50,601 bases of DNA from Bacteroidota bacterium. GTDB lineage: Bacteria; Bacteroidota; Bacteroidia; Chitinophagales; JADJOU01. Where the stretch lies: positions 1 through 50,601 of the forward strand of contig JADJOU010000023.1 of assembly GCA_016713645.1 (NCBI GenBank). Direction: 5' to 3'. Below, piece after piece: positions 28,884 to 37,756 of this stretch. A program made the translations under genes and the position numbers. How positions within the stretch are numbered: the stretch's first letter is position 1; each line of letters opens with the position of its first letter. The notes under the pieces are model-generated. The model was not told the DNA's origin. It was given only the letters and a program-made list of their open reading frames with translations, and did no database searches.

Positions 28884-29548
28884 TTATGATTTGATATAGA
28901 TTTCATGTGCAAAATAAGGTTCAATACTATCATAATCCAAAAAAGATTTTGTATCGATATAGACCTGCCACATCCTGTAAAACATGACGAGCGGATTGCC
29001 AAAGAATTTCAATGGATTCAATAGGTCAGATGTTGTTTTGAATTGCTCTTCTACAATGCCGTCCCAATGAACACTATCTTCTGTTCTCTTTTGCTTGACC
29101 ACATTTCGATTGTAATTCCAAAGTGGGAGAATTTTGAGTGATAGAGGTGTATGCACTTCATGCCAGAAATGGATAAATGCATCGTAGCTGATATCTTGTT
29201 TCTGTTTGAAAAGGGTAAAGAGGCAAATGCCTGGGGTATATGATTTATTGGCCTAATCTCGCTTATAGGCTCTGGGGATTGCTTCCTCTGCGGCATAAGC
29301 ACCAGCAAATCCAGGGCATTGAATTAAGTCGTTAATTAGTTCCTCTTATTTTTATAGACAGAAAATGCTGCCACTTTTATTTTCTTAAAGGGGATAATAG
29401 AAACAAGCGGTGGAGCTGTTTTGGTCAAGGTCAGTTTGATTACCTCTACCTGATTGACGATGCTATCAGCCAATCCCATCATGCGCGTGGTGAATTGTTC
29501 ATAGGTCTCATTTTCTAGACCATGGATGAGGTAGATTAGTTTATTCAT
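28884..29548 (-). CDS. EthD-like (dimeric alpha/beta barrel) protein, frame breaks
   Basis: Three pieces join into one protein of about 220 residues. It starts at ATG 29548 (MNKLIYLIHGLENETYEQF), runs to KNKRN at 29339, continues in another frame (DLIQCPGFAGAYAAEEAIPR, YTPGICLFTLFKQ), then IHFWHEVHTPLSLKILPLWN to 28884. One TAG codon interrupts the middle piece at about 29255 (after RD, before ANKS) where a sense codon such as Trp is expected. The HEVHTPL motif and the duplicated barrel resemble EthD proteins. It probably heads the DUF1214-sulfotransferase-SDR run. Confidence 0.6.
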
Positions 29549-29689
29549 GGAAGTCAAATATAGGGGAATTTAGCAAAATGCTGGGCGATCAGTCTTCACA
29601 AAGCGCAATTCATTCAATTCAAAAAATAACATGTATATTTATCTCACGCAGAAATAAGCAATATACACAAGAAGAAAATGTGAAACATT

Positions 29690-30019
29690 ATGATCCTCTC
29701 CATCACCAAACTCGAATTAAATTCTTATTCTAAACTCTTTGCCTTTATCAATTTCAATCGGCAAATTATAGAAGAAGTAAAACAATCCAATTGCAAGAAA
29801 TATAAGGTCGCGGGCAATTGGAATTTAAAAGTTTGGTATACCATGACCCTTTGGGAAAATGAACATGACATCAACAATTTCTACCGCAGTGGTGTGCATC
29901 TCGAAGCGATGAAACAATCCAGGTCCTTTTCATCAAATATTCAGTCCAAACGATTAGATCGAGAAGATTTAATTTCTTGGAAAGAGGCGAAAAAATTATT
30001 TACATTATCTTCCTATTAG
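29690..30019 (+). CDS. Small protein of the antibiotic-monooxygenase-like/DUF3291 type
   Basis: The 109-residue protein has the ferredoxin-like pattern of DUF3291 or spheroidene-monooxygenase-like domains: GNWNLKVWYTMTLWENEHDI followed by FYRSGVHLEAMKQS, the helix after the second strand. No cofactor residues are clear. Divergent from the EthD-like gene. Confidence 0.55.
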   Translation: MILSITKLELNSYSKLFAFINFNRQIIEEVKQSNCKKYKVAGNWNLKVWYTMTLWENEHDINNFYRSGVHLEAMKQSRSFSSNIQSKRLDREDLISWKEAKKLFTLSSY

Positions 30020-30052
30020 CAATATAGACATTCACCTCATTCGATTATAGTG

Positions 30053-30185
30053 TTCTGTTGGGACACAGACCGATAATCATCCTGAACAATTTATTCAATT
30101 GTTTCGATCTATGGAGATACAGACCAATAAGCGTCCTAGACATATATTTCGGTATATAGGGACACCGACTGATAAACATGGTTCT
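30053..30185. repeat. Three degenerate copies of a GGGACACxGACC hairpin repeat
   Basis: Copies at about 30053-30082 (TTGGGACACAGACCGATAAT), 30106-30135 (GGAGATACAGACCAATAAGC) and 30151-30182 (AGGGACACCGACTGATAAAC). A near-perfect copy stands at 33285-33316. Confidence 0.65.
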
Positions 30186-30248
30186 ATTAGTCAATAAAAT
30201 TTCATTTAGATTGAAAGAGATTATTTATTTTTGGTTAAAATTGATGTC

Positions 30249-30484
30249 ATGTCTATAATTGAATTAAAGCAAAAACTACATACCCAAATAGATTTAATAG
30301 ACAATGATGAATTGCTGAAGAAGTTTACCGCTTCTTAGAACTTAGCAGTTTCAATAAAGATGAATTTCAGCTAACTGAAGAAATGAAGCGTTCAATAGAT
30401 CAGGGATTAGAGGATTTTAAAGCGGGAAAACTTATAAGCAATGAAAAAGTAAAAATTGAATTAAATAAATGGCTAAACAAGTAG
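30249..30484 (+). CDS. Antitoxin of a ParD/addiction-module type, one frameshift
   Basis: MSIIELKQKLHTQIDLIDND starts at ATG 30249. The frame breaks near 30315; the next frame reads EEVYRFLELSSFNKDEFQLT and ends LNKWLNK at 30484, giving about 78 residues with the look of short helical addiction-module antitoxins found before RelE/ParE toxins. It overlaps the toxin start by 16 bases. Confidence 0.65.
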
Positions 30485-30768
30485 TTTGGACAGAACAGGC
30501 AAAAAAGGATGTTGAAAATATATTTACTTATTGGAATAACAGAAATAAGTCGAATCGCTATAGCATTAAACTAAATAAAATTATTGAGTCAGCTATAAAT
30601 ACAATAAGTGAGCATCCCACTATTGGTAAATTATCAGGTTATAGAAATGTTAGGTTTGGGATTCTCAAGCCCTATATCATTGCATATGAAGAAATGGAAA
30701 CGATCATCCTTATTATTACAATTTGGGACACAAGAAGAGACCCAAACCAATTGAAAACTAAGTTTTGA
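30469..30768 (+). CDS. RelE/ParE-superfamily toxin
   Basis: At 99 residues this is a standard ParE/RelE-fold toxin: WTEQAKKDVENIFTYW at the start, HPTIGKLSGYRNVRFGILKP in the middle and the ending ILIITIWDTRRDPNQL. Toxins of this type act on gyrase or on ribosome-bound mRNA. The overlap with the upstream antitoxin frame shows a coupled type II module. Confidence 0.85.
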   Translation: MAKQVVWTEQAKKDVENIFTYWNNRNKSNRYSIKLNKIIESAINTISEHPTIGKLSGYRNVRFGILKPYIIAYEEMETIILIITIWDTRRDPNQLKTKF

Positions 30769-30860
30769 TAGGATTTTATGAGAGATTGAGCATTTACTAA
30801 TATCTTCGTAAGATTGTTTTAAAAAATAAAACTAGTCATCTTTACCCGTAACCATTTCCT

Positions 30861-31823
30861 ATGAAAGCAATCATCTACACCCAATACGGACCGCCTGAAG
30901 TGGCACAATTAATGGAAGTTCCCAAGCCCATCCCCATAGAGGATGAAGTATTGGTGAAAGTGCATGCATCGACTGTCAATAGAACAGACGCGGGTTTTAG
31001 AAGTGCGGAGTATTTTATCTCTCGTTTTTGGAGCGGACTCTTTCGCCCCAATTACCCTATTTTAGGATGTGAATTTGCTGGTGTCATAGAAAGCATTGGA
31101 ACGAATGTTAAATCATTCAAAGTTGGAGATAAGGTCTTTGGCTTTAATGATAAAACTTTTGGTGGACATGCAGAGTATATGACAATAGCGGAGAAGGATG
31201 CCATTACCACAATGCCCGACAATTTAGACTTTTATCATGCAGCAGCATTGACGGAGGGTTCGCACTATGCACTAGTTGATATTCGCGCAGCGAAAGTCAC
31301 CAAAGGTCAACAAGTCATGGTATACGGCGCAACAGGAGCCATTGGGTCAGCGGCCGTTCAGCTCTTAAAACACTTTGGTGCCATTGTCACTGCAGTGTGC
31401 AATACAAAAAATGTGGCACTCTTAAAATCACTCGGAGCCGATGTGGTCATCGATTATCAAACAGAGGATTACACTTCAATAGAAACCAAATTTCACTTCA
31501 TCTTTGATTCTGTTGGCAAAAGCTCCTTTGGTGCCTGCAAGCCATTGCTGCTCAACCAAGGGATATACATCTCTACAGAATTTGGGAAAAATGGAGAGAA
31601 TATATACTATGCATTGACTACTCCCTATTTTGGAAACAAGCGTTTGCTATTTCCCCTTCCAACGATTGACAAACAAGATGTCATCTTTCTCAAAGAACTC
31701 GCAGAGCGCGGTGAATTCAAACCTGTCATTGATAGACATTATACATTAGAGCAAATCGTGGAAGCTTATAAATATGTGGAATCGGGACAGAAGACAGGAA
31801 ATGTGGTGATCAAAATAGTATAA
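30861..31823 (+). CDS. Zinc-independent medium-chain dehydrogenase (quinone oxidoreductase-like)
   Basis: This 320-residue protein starts with a GroES-like domain (GCEFAGVIESIGTNVKSFKV, GDKVFGF) and continues into a Rossmann domain with VMVYGATGAIGSAAVQLLKHFGA. The Cys ligands of zinc alcohol dehydrogenases are absent, which places it with NADPH quinone reductases and enoyl reductases. Substrate unknown. Confidence 0.88.
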   Translation: MKAIIYTQYGPPEVAQLMEVPKPIPIEDEVLVKVHASTVNRTDAGFRSAEYFISRFWSGLFRPNYPILGCEFAGVIESIGTNVKSFKVGDKVFGFNDKTFGGHAEYMTIAEKDAITTMPDNLDFYHAAALTEGSHYALVDIRAAKVTKGQQVMVYGATGAIGSAAVQLLKHFGAIVTAVCNTKNVALLKSLGADVVIDYQTEDYTSIETKFHFIFDSVGKSSFGACKPLLLNQGIYISTEFGKNGENIYYALTTPYFGNKRLLFPLPTIDKQDVIFLKELAERGEFKPVIDRHYTLEQIVEAYKYVESGQKTGNVVIKIV

Positions 31824-31891
31824 TTTCTACATTAATATAAAGATGCGGGATTGGTAAATGTCGGTTATATTTACTTGAAAAGCAGATAACC

Positions 31892-32217
31892 ATGAATGAA
31901 CAAGAATTTTTAGAATACTACGGACATTATCAGAGACAATCAATGCATTGAATGCATTAGGTTATACACTAGATTTCAATATTCATGAATCCTGCTTGGT
32001 CTGTCACGATGCTCAAATTCAATTATCACCAAATGAATTTGAGATTGACAAAGTCTATCGCTTTGAAGGATCAACGAATCCCGAAGATCAATCCATTCTA
32101 TATGCGATATCATCCTTAAAGCATAATGTCAAAGGATTATTAGTCAATGGATATGGCATTTCAGCGGATGACTATGCTTCAGACTTAATTAATAAACTGA
32201 ATACGCATCATGCATAA
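31892..32217 (+). CDS. Small conserved Bacteroidota protein (often labelled phosphoribosylpyrophosphate synthetase), frameshift
   Basis: From ATG 31892 (MNEQEFLE) one base change of frame near 31912 gives TLSETINALNALGYTLDFNI and then HESCLVCHDAQIQLSPNEFE, IDKVYRFEGSTNPEDQSIL. This is a roughly 108-residue family common in Bacteroidota; despite the usual database label it has no PRPP synthetase motif. Function unknown. It precedes the YitT gene by 11 bases. Confidence 0.65.
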
Positions 32218-32228
32218 TGACTTAGACC

Positions 32229-33203
32229 ATGAGACAATTTTTAAAAAATATCATAATTAAGACGAGCCTACGCAGAAGGGACCTCGCCTATATGGGAAAC
32301 AAAACCTATTCTGCCTTTGTCATGGCAAAAGGGTACCGTGATTTAAAAATCACGGTCAAGCGCTTGGCAAAGGATTTTGTATTAGTATCTATTGGTATCT
32401 TTTCTGCCGCATTTGGTTTCAAAGGATTTCTTTTGACCAACCATTTTATCGATGGCGGGGCAACAGGTATTTCGCTTTTGATATCTGCATTGACAAGTAT
32501 TCCCCTTTATCAATTAATCATCGCAGTAAATATTCCCTTCATCATCTTAGCGTATAATGTGATGGGCAGGCAGTTTGCCATCAAGACCGCTTTAGCCATT
32601 TCAGGTCTAGCGGTTGTGCTCGCCACAGTTCATTTCCCAAATGTAACAAATGACAATCTCTTAGTAGCGGTATTTGGGGGATTTTTTCTCGGCGCAGGTA
32701 TTGGATTTGCCATTCGCGGAGGTGCTGTCATCGACGGCACAGAAGTGCTCGCCATTTACTTAAGTCGCAAATTTGGTGCAACGATTGGCGATATCATCAT
32801 CGTCATCAATGTCCTTATCTTTGGCGCAGCCGCTTATTTTCTAAGTGTTGAAATTGCCTTATACTCCATGATTACTTATTTGGCTGCTTCAAAGACCTTG
32901 GATTTTATTGTCGAAGGAATTGAAGAATATATCGGCGTCACCATTGTTTCATCGCATAGTGAAGAGATTCGACAAATGATTATTCATGAGATGGGGCGCG
33001 GGGTGACTATCTATAGTGGAAAGCGTGGTTTTGGAAAGCGCGGTGAAACCAAAGAAGTAGATATTATTTATACCGTGATTACTCGACTTGAAATCAATAA
33101 ACTGACAACAGAAATTGAGAAAATTGAACCCACTGCTTTTGTTGTGATGAATAGTGTGAAAGATACAAAAGGTGGCATGATCAAGCGGCCACTAGAGCAT
33201 TAA
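32229..33203 (+). CDS. YitT-family membrane protein
   Basis: The 324-residue protein has about five membrane helices (KDFVLVSIGIFSAAFGFKGF; LYQLIIAVNIPFIILAYNVM; LVAVFGGFFLGAGIGFAIRG) with the GxxxDGTEVLAIYLSRK motif of the family, and a cytoplasmic C-terminal DUF2179 domain (HEMGRGVTIYSGKRGF; DIIYTVITRLE). Transport substrate unknown. Confidence 0.88.
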   Translation: MRQFLKNIIIKTSLRRRDLAYMGNKTYSAFVMAKGYRDLKITVKRLAKDFVLVSIGIFSAAFGFKGFLLTNHFIDGGATGISLLISALTSIPLYQLIIAVNIPFIILAYNVMGRQFAIKTALAISGLAVVLATVHFPNVTNDNLLVAVFGGFFLGAGIGFAIRGGAVIDGTEVLAIYLSRKFGATIGDIIIVINVLIFGAAAYFLSVEIALYSMITYLAASKTLDFIVEGIEEYIGVTIVSSHSEEIRQMIIHEMGRGVTIYSGKRGFGKRGETKEVDIIYTVITRLEINKLTTEIEKIEPTAFVVMNSVKDTKGGMIKRPLEH

Positions 33204-33284
33204 TTGATTTATTAAAAAACAACCAAGCTGTTCCATGTATTTTAATAGAGTGCTTATTTTGCATCAACTATTCAACATTTTGGT

Positions 33285-33316
33285 ATTTCGGTCGGTGGGG
33301 ACACCGACCGATAAAC
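33285..33316. repeat. Hairpin repeat CGGTCGGTG-GGGA-CACCGACCG
   Basis: A perfect 9-base stem with a GGGA loop followed by ATAAACAT; the best copy of the repeat seen three times at 30053-30185. Confidence 0.8.
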
Positions 33317-33402
33317 ATTGGGGTCAGCATTTCGTGATAAATTTATGTGATAATTAAAATGTGAATGTCAATTTCATAGGAAATGTTCTTAAGAAAATAG
33401 AT

Positions 33403-33466
33403 GTTGCGCGAGGGATCGAAAACGGCACGCAGTAAGGTGAAGAGCCCGACCCTAGGGGCGCGCCCA
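33403..33466. repeat. GC-rich structured block
   Basis: From TTGCGCGAGGGATCG to AGGGGCGCGCCC this 64-base block is far richer in G and C than its surroundings, with GGGCGCGCCC-like palindromic end. It looks like an interspersed REP-type or small RNA element. Confidence 0.45.
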
Positions 33467-33637
33467 AATTTACGAACATGTCTTTTCACTTCTTACTGGT
33501 CATTAACAGTCTTGCAAAATAAATACTTTCTGCCAAGTTGTTATTCATTTGTTGAATTGATATCACACAATTTATTAGCTATAAAAACTTGTAACGACAG
33601 TCAAAATTCTTTACCTTCATGCTATAAATTAGATTCG

Positions 33638-34663
33638 ATGAATTCAAAATCACTACTATTCCTATTCACGTTTTTTCTGCTTTCTAGGGCCTTTGGTCAA
33701 GACACATTCTCGATTGTAGCAGTTGACTCAACGACTAGAGAAGTCGGCAGCGCCGGTGCTTCCTGCATTGATTTGATTGCCATTAACATCGTTGATCCAA
33801 CTTTTATCGGCGACCTCATTCCTGATTCAGGAGCCATCAATTCTCAAGCATCCTATTTGCCCAATAACCAAATCAATGCTCGAGCGAGAATGCGCGCGGG
33901 GGATTCACCCAAGCAAATTGTACAATGGTTGGCGGCGAATGATGTCAATGGAGATTCTTCTATTCGTCAATATGCCATTGCAGGTTTTAATGGAACAAAC
34001 CCCAGTTCAGCTGGTTATTCTGGCCCGAATTGCATGAACTACAAAAACCATATCACAGGGAATATAGCTGGCATCTATTATACCATTGCGGGTAATATTC
34101 TATTGGGACAACAAATCTTAGATTCCATGGAATATAAATTTAGAAATGCAAAAGGCGACCTCGCTTGTCGATTAATGGCGGGATTGCAAGGCGCAAAAGT
34201 CGTGGGCGCCGATACAAGATGCGCGCCATATAGCGTCTCTTCCCTTTTTGCTTTCCTCATGGTGGCGCAAAAAACCGACAACCATGGAGATCCCTCTTAT
34301 GTAGTATTCGTGCGCACCGCAGCAAATTCAAAGATTGAACCAATTGATACATTGCAAAAGAAATTTAGTTCGCAGCATAGTTGTGTTCAAAAAAATGCAT
34401 CCATCTCATCGCTATCAAAAGACATTCAAGTCTTTCCCAATCCTTGTCAAGGCATGTTGAACGTAGATTTAAACGCAATAGAAGTCGGTGAGAATCTCGT
34501 GAATTTTACTCTTTACAATACGCTTGGTGAAAAGATTATGCATCGGATTTTATCGAATGAAAATGCATCATTGGATTTGAATGGATTGAAAAAAGGCATA
34601 TATTTCTATCGAATTGATCTAGGTGATGAAACAATTAAAAATGGAATGATTCACTTTGAATAA
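33638..34663 (+). CDS. Secreted DUF1028 (Ntn-hydrolase-like) protein with type IX sorting tail
   Basis: From ATG 33638 (MNSKSLLFLFTFFLLSRAFG, a signal peptide) the 341-residue protein shows the DUF1028 start DTFSIVAVDSTTREVGSAGA, and the DNHGDPSYVVFVRTA segment. DUF1028 proteins are secreted and Ntn-hydrolase-like, possibly proteases or amidases. The last 80 residues (IQVFPNPCQGMLNVDL ... GLKKGIYFYRIDL) are a Por-type sorting domain. The longer frame to 33401 has no family support. Confidence 0.85.
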   Translation: MNSKSLLFLFTFFLLSRAFGQDTFSIVAVDSTTREVGSAGASCIDLIAINIVDPTFIGDLIPDSGAINSQASYLPNNQINARARMRAGDSPKQIVQWLAANDVNGDSSIRQYAIAGFNGTNPSSAGYSGPNCMNYKNHITGNIAGIYYTIAGNILLGQQILDSMEYKFRNAKGDLACRLMAGLQGAKVVGADTRCAPYSVSSLFAFLMVAQKTDNHGDPSYVVFVRTAANSKIEPIDTLQKKFSSQHSCVQKNASISSLSKDIQVFPNPCQGMLNVDLNAIEVGENLVNFTLYNTLGEKIMHRILSNENASLDLNGLKKGIYFYRIDLGDETIKNGMIHFE

Positions 34664-34681
34664 TTAAATATTGAATGCACC

Positions 34682-35375
34682 ATGTACAAGATCCTATTCG
34701 CTTCCTATTTATTATTCGCCACATCACTTGAATGCAAATCACAAAAGTTGGCAGTCAAAGTCGGCACAGCTATCCCCTTGAATTATCATGTGGGATTAGA
34801 TTATCAATTCCATGAAAAATTCTCTGCGGGGATTGAACCTCGGTTTGTTGACCTACCCCTATAATCTCGCGATCCTCATTCTATTCTCGGAGCATTTGAT
34901 ATAGATGATGCCATCATCAATACCATCGGAGGAGCATTCAATTATGGGCTCATAGCACAGCCAGAATTTCGCTATCACTTCAAAGAAAAATTATTTCGGC
35001 ATCTTATATTCCTATTATTATTTATCTGCGAAAGAGACGCCCATCGATGCGATGCAAAATTATTATGGAAACAATCTCCAAGACCGAAACACGCTGCGCA
35101 ATAAGGAATTTAGCTTGGGTTGTCAATTGCATAATGCAGGATTACTGTATGGTAGAATCATTCCACTCAAAAATGAAAAGATGCAAATTAGATTGGAATT
35201 ATCTCTATCTAAAACCTTTGCTTCGACATCAAAAATGAGCACTGAAAGAAATATAAATTTGACTAAAATCAATGAGCAAATTCAAACGGAACTCAATGGC
35301 TACTTTCTACAATACGCTTATCTCCCTTCCATCAATGTGCAATGGGTTTATCTATTTGGGAAATCCAGTAAATAG
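34682..35375 (+). CDS. Probable outer-membrane beta-barrel protein, frame breaks
   Basis: A signal peptide (ILFASYLLFATSLECKSQ) precedes barrel-like strands: VGTAIPLNYHVGLDYQF, KFSAGIEPRFVDLPL, then a TAA at 34861-34863, FNYGLIAQPEFRYHFKEKLF in the same frame, and after a break near 35000 GILYSYYYLSAKE and KEFSLGCQLHNAGLLYGRI to the end. Alternating hydrophobic residues fit a small 8-strand barrel of about 230 residues. As written the gene is broken. Confidence 0.55.
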
Positions 35376-35444
35376 TCACAGTCTATCGCACAAATGAAGC
35401 ATTTAATGAGCAGTTTGTGTTATCTTTACCCATATTTCATTTCT

Positions 35445-35774
35445 ATGTATCATTCGCTATTTTTTCTTTCTCTGATTGGTTTCTTTTTAACTAGTTGTAG
35501 TAAGTCCCATATTCCCGTTTGCATCAATAAAAGAATCATCAGTTTTGAAAAAGAATCTTGTTCCCAGGGTGCACAAGTAGAACAATATCTCTTTCAATCA
35601 AAGACTGTATTTGTATTCCAACCCGGGAATTGCGGAGCAGATATGGCAGCGCATGTTGTCGATTCTAATTGTGCAGACCTCGGTTTTTTAGGTGGCATTA
35701 TGGGCAATACCAAAATCAATGGAGAAGAATTTTCACAAGCCAAGCTGATTAAGACGACTTGGAAAAAAAAGTAA
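35445..35774 (+). CDS. Small lipoprotein (DUF6970-like)
   Basis: ATG 35445 gives a lipoprotein signal (FLSLIGFFLTSCSKS, lipobox Cys at about residue 18); the longer frame from 35394 would bury it. The body VFVFQPGNCGADMAAHVVDS and CADLGFLGGIMGNTKINGEE matches a small periplasmic family in Bacteroidota with conserved Cys residues. Function unknown. Confidence 0.65.
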   Translation: MYHSLFFLSLIGFFLTSCSKSHIPVCINKRIISFEKESCSQGAQVEQYLFQSKTVFVFQPGNCGADMAAHVVDSNCADLGFLGGIMGNTKINGEEFSQAKLIKTTWKKK

Positions 35775-35784
35775 TTTTCAAAAA

Positions 35785-36195
35785 ATGATGACTCGTTTTA
35801 TCTCTTTGAATTTCTCCATGAACTTTTTATTGTATGCGCTATCTGCGGTATTGATATTTCACATGCTCATTCTCGCGCAAATCATCCCATTTGAAATCGT
35901 CTGGGGCGGTCGTTTGAAAGATGTTGAAGAAATGCGCAAATTTGAAATCATCTCCATTATTGCCAATCTCTGTATGTTATTGATAATTGGCATCAGAGCG
36001 AGAAAGATTCCATTTCAACTTTCGCCTAAGATGTTGCAAATTATCATCGGCGCCATGGGTATTTTGTTTTTATTGAATACCCTTGGTAACCTATTTTCGC
36101 AAAACAATTTTGAGCGATATTTTTTTAGCCCCATCACGCTAATCCTTGCGCTATGTTGCTTTCGCATCGCATTTGAAAAAACTCCCGACAAATAA
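35785..36195 (+). CDS. Small integral membrane protein, four helices
   Basis: 136 residues with hydrophobic segments at about residues 10-32, 57-72, 85-104 and 113-128, between which are short charged loops. No family recognised. It follows the lipoprotein gene by 10 bases. Confidence 0.6.
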   Translation: MMTRFISLNFSMNFLLYALSAVLIFHMLILAQIIPFEIVWGGRLKDVEEMRKFEIISIIANLCMLLIIGIRARKIPFQLSPKMLQIIIGAMGILFLLNTLGNLFSQNNFERYFFSPITLILALCCFRIAFEKTPDK

Positions 36196-36260
36196 TTCAA
36201 GATTAGTTGAAGATTTGTTTATTTTTAAATGATATTTGCTGACTAAGTTTCCACACCAAC

Positions 36261-36899
36261 ATGTATTATAATTCAGAAGATATAGAAAATTTAGATAAGG
36301 CATTTAGAGCAAATCTCATCAATTGCCTTTCTGGATTCAAGCCTGCACACCTCATCGGGACAGCAGATAAATTAGGTCATACCAACCTCGCTATATTCAC
36401 GAATATCGTACATATTGGCGCAAATCCATCTTTGATTGGCTTTGTGCAGCGACCAGTGAGCAATGATAGTCACACTTATAAAAACATCAAGGCGACGGGT
36501 ATATTCACGATTAATCATGTGCACAAATCTTTTGTCGAAAATGCCCATTACACTTCAGCGCGCTTTGCAAAAGGGATTTCAGAGTTTAGTCACTGTAAAT
36601 TGACAGAAGAATTTATTGGCGATTTTAAAGCACCCTTTGTCCTCGAATCCAAAATAAAATTCGGCCTTCAATTCGTGCAAGAAGTGCCCATTAAAATCAA
36701 TAATTCTATTCTTGTCATTGGACAAATTGAGCATATAACCGTGGACGATAAGGCGCTATTGCCAGATGGAATCATCGATCTCAGTGTGGTGAAAGATATT
36801 TGTACCTCTGGATTGACCAACTATTATACTGCCACCAAATTGAGCCAGTATCCCCATGCAAAGTCAGATAAGCTGCCTGATTTTAAAATTGAAAAATAA
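36261..36899 (+). CDS. Flavin reductase-like (FMN-binding split barrel) protein
   Basis: A 212-residue protein whose segment LIGTADKLGHTNLAIFTNIV and FVQRPVSNDSHTYKNIKATG, then FTINHVHKSF, follow the flavin-reductase fold. It probably reduces or binds FMN using NAD(P)H; partner unknown. It ends just before a clear terminator. Confidence 0.82.
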   Translation: MYYNSEDIENLDKAFRANLINCLSGFKPAHLIGTADKLGHTNLAIFTNIVHIGANPSLIGFVQRPVSNDSHTYKNIKATGIFTINHVHKSFVENAHYTSARFAKGISEFSHCKLTEEFIGDFKAPFVLESKIKFGLQFVQEVPIKINNSILVIGQIEHITVDDKALLPDGIIDLSVVKDICTSGLTNYYTATKLSQYPHAKSDKLPDFKIEK

Positions 36900-36921
36900 A
36901 CTATCACTTCTTATAAATTAA

Positions 36922-36953
36922 AAAGCCAGTAATGATTTACTGGCTTTTTTTAT
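36922..36953 (+). terminator. Intrinsic terminator after the flavin reductase
   Basis: AAAGCCAGTAA-TGAT-TTACTGGCTTT stem followed by TTTTATT, 23 bases after the stop codon. Confidence 0.85.
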
Positions 36954-37079
36954 TGATTGCTGCGCAAATATGCTTTGCAATCGCGCAATAGTTTGCGCTT
37001 GAATTTTTGAAATCCCTCTCATCTTCATCGAGAAGTTAGAGCAATGGGTATATGGGAATTTCATTCATAATTTCAATTT

Positions 37080-37274
37080 TTAACTGTTAAATTCTTGGGT
37101 AAATAATTCTATGGTTTGTGGGTTAAAAAACTTGGGAGCGACTGTATAAAAATCCTCAACCATTAAAAACATACTACCCAGAAGCATATCTGAGGAAGGA
37201 TGAACGATGGATGAAGAATAATTGAACACGGTATCTTTTGTTTTATAAAACAAATGTCCACTATAATCATATGA
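37080..37274 (-). pseudogene. Remnant of an unknown protein gene
   Basis: On the minus strand a 64-codon frame opens directly after a stop (SYDYSGHLFYKTKDTVFNYS, DMLLGSMFLMVEDFYTVAPK) and ends QTIELFTQEFNS. It has natural codon and residue mix but no start codon; an out-of-frame ATG (MLQNH) lies upstream at about 37302. A second fragment (KFKRKLLRDCKAYLRSNQ) ends near 36955. It looks like the last part of a broken gene. Confidence 0.35.
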
Positions 37275-37414
37275 TTAGCAAAGACAAATTAATGGTTTTG
37301 CAACATAAAAACACACACAAATACATCTTAAATGCCTATAAATATCAATAATACCAGCATTTAAAAAGTAAATTTGGAATAAATTTGCCAATTATCTTTA
37401 GGGATAATAAAATA

Positions 37415-37735
37415 AGTCCTGAAGGGCAAAATTCCCCGCGAGGTGGTAAGACCCCGCCCAAGGGCGAAATACTATCAGCGAGGTGGTAAGGCCCCTCGCG
37501 GAAATGCAAATAGCCAGAAGAATTGAAACAAAATCTCCATGCAAAGGGCTATACCCTTTGCAATGATATACCGCCCTTTCAGGGCTGCTCAATTATTAAG
37601 CCCTGAAGGGCGAATCGAAAGACATGCAAAGGGCTATACCCATTGCAATGATATGCCACCCTTTCAGGGCTCAATTATTAAGCCCTGAAAGGGCGAAATA
37701 CCATCAGCGAGGCGGCAACGCCCCTCGCATAAAAA
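37415..37735. repeat. Cluster of GCCCTGAAGGGC palindromes in tandem
   Basis: Two units, 37543-37613 and 37626-37698, share GCAAAGGGCTATACCC(T/A)TTG, ATATxCCxCCCTTTCAGGGC and AATTATTAAGCCCTGAA with a period near 83 bases. Flanking pieces at 37418-37506 and 37700-37735 share ATCAGCGAGG(T/C)GG and CCCCTCGC. It resembles interspersed intergenic repeats of Bacteroidota, not a CRISPR. Confidence 0.75.
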
Positions 37736-37756
37736 ATAAACTATTCAATCGTTCAA

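Larger units (their letters stand above)
33204..33637. other. Intergenic region with a hairpin and a GC-rich block
   Basis: Non-coding except for a spurious upstream extension of the next frame. It holds a 9-base-stem hairpin (33289-33310) and a compact GC-rich block (33403-33466). Confidence 0.6.
36955..37756. other. Long intergenic region: gene remnant and palindromic repeats
   Basis: From left: a minus-strand region with protein-like codons (36959-37080 and 37080-37274), a short AT-rich spacer, then a cluster of GC-rich palindromes (37415-37735) before pyk. Confidence 0.6.

Noticed and set aside
33401..33637. N-terminal extension of the DUF1028 protein
   Set aside because: The signal peptide starts at 33638 and the upstream part crosses the GC-rich repeat.
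37543..37700. CRISPR array
   Set aside because: Only two units, internally palindromic, without distinct spacers or cas genes.
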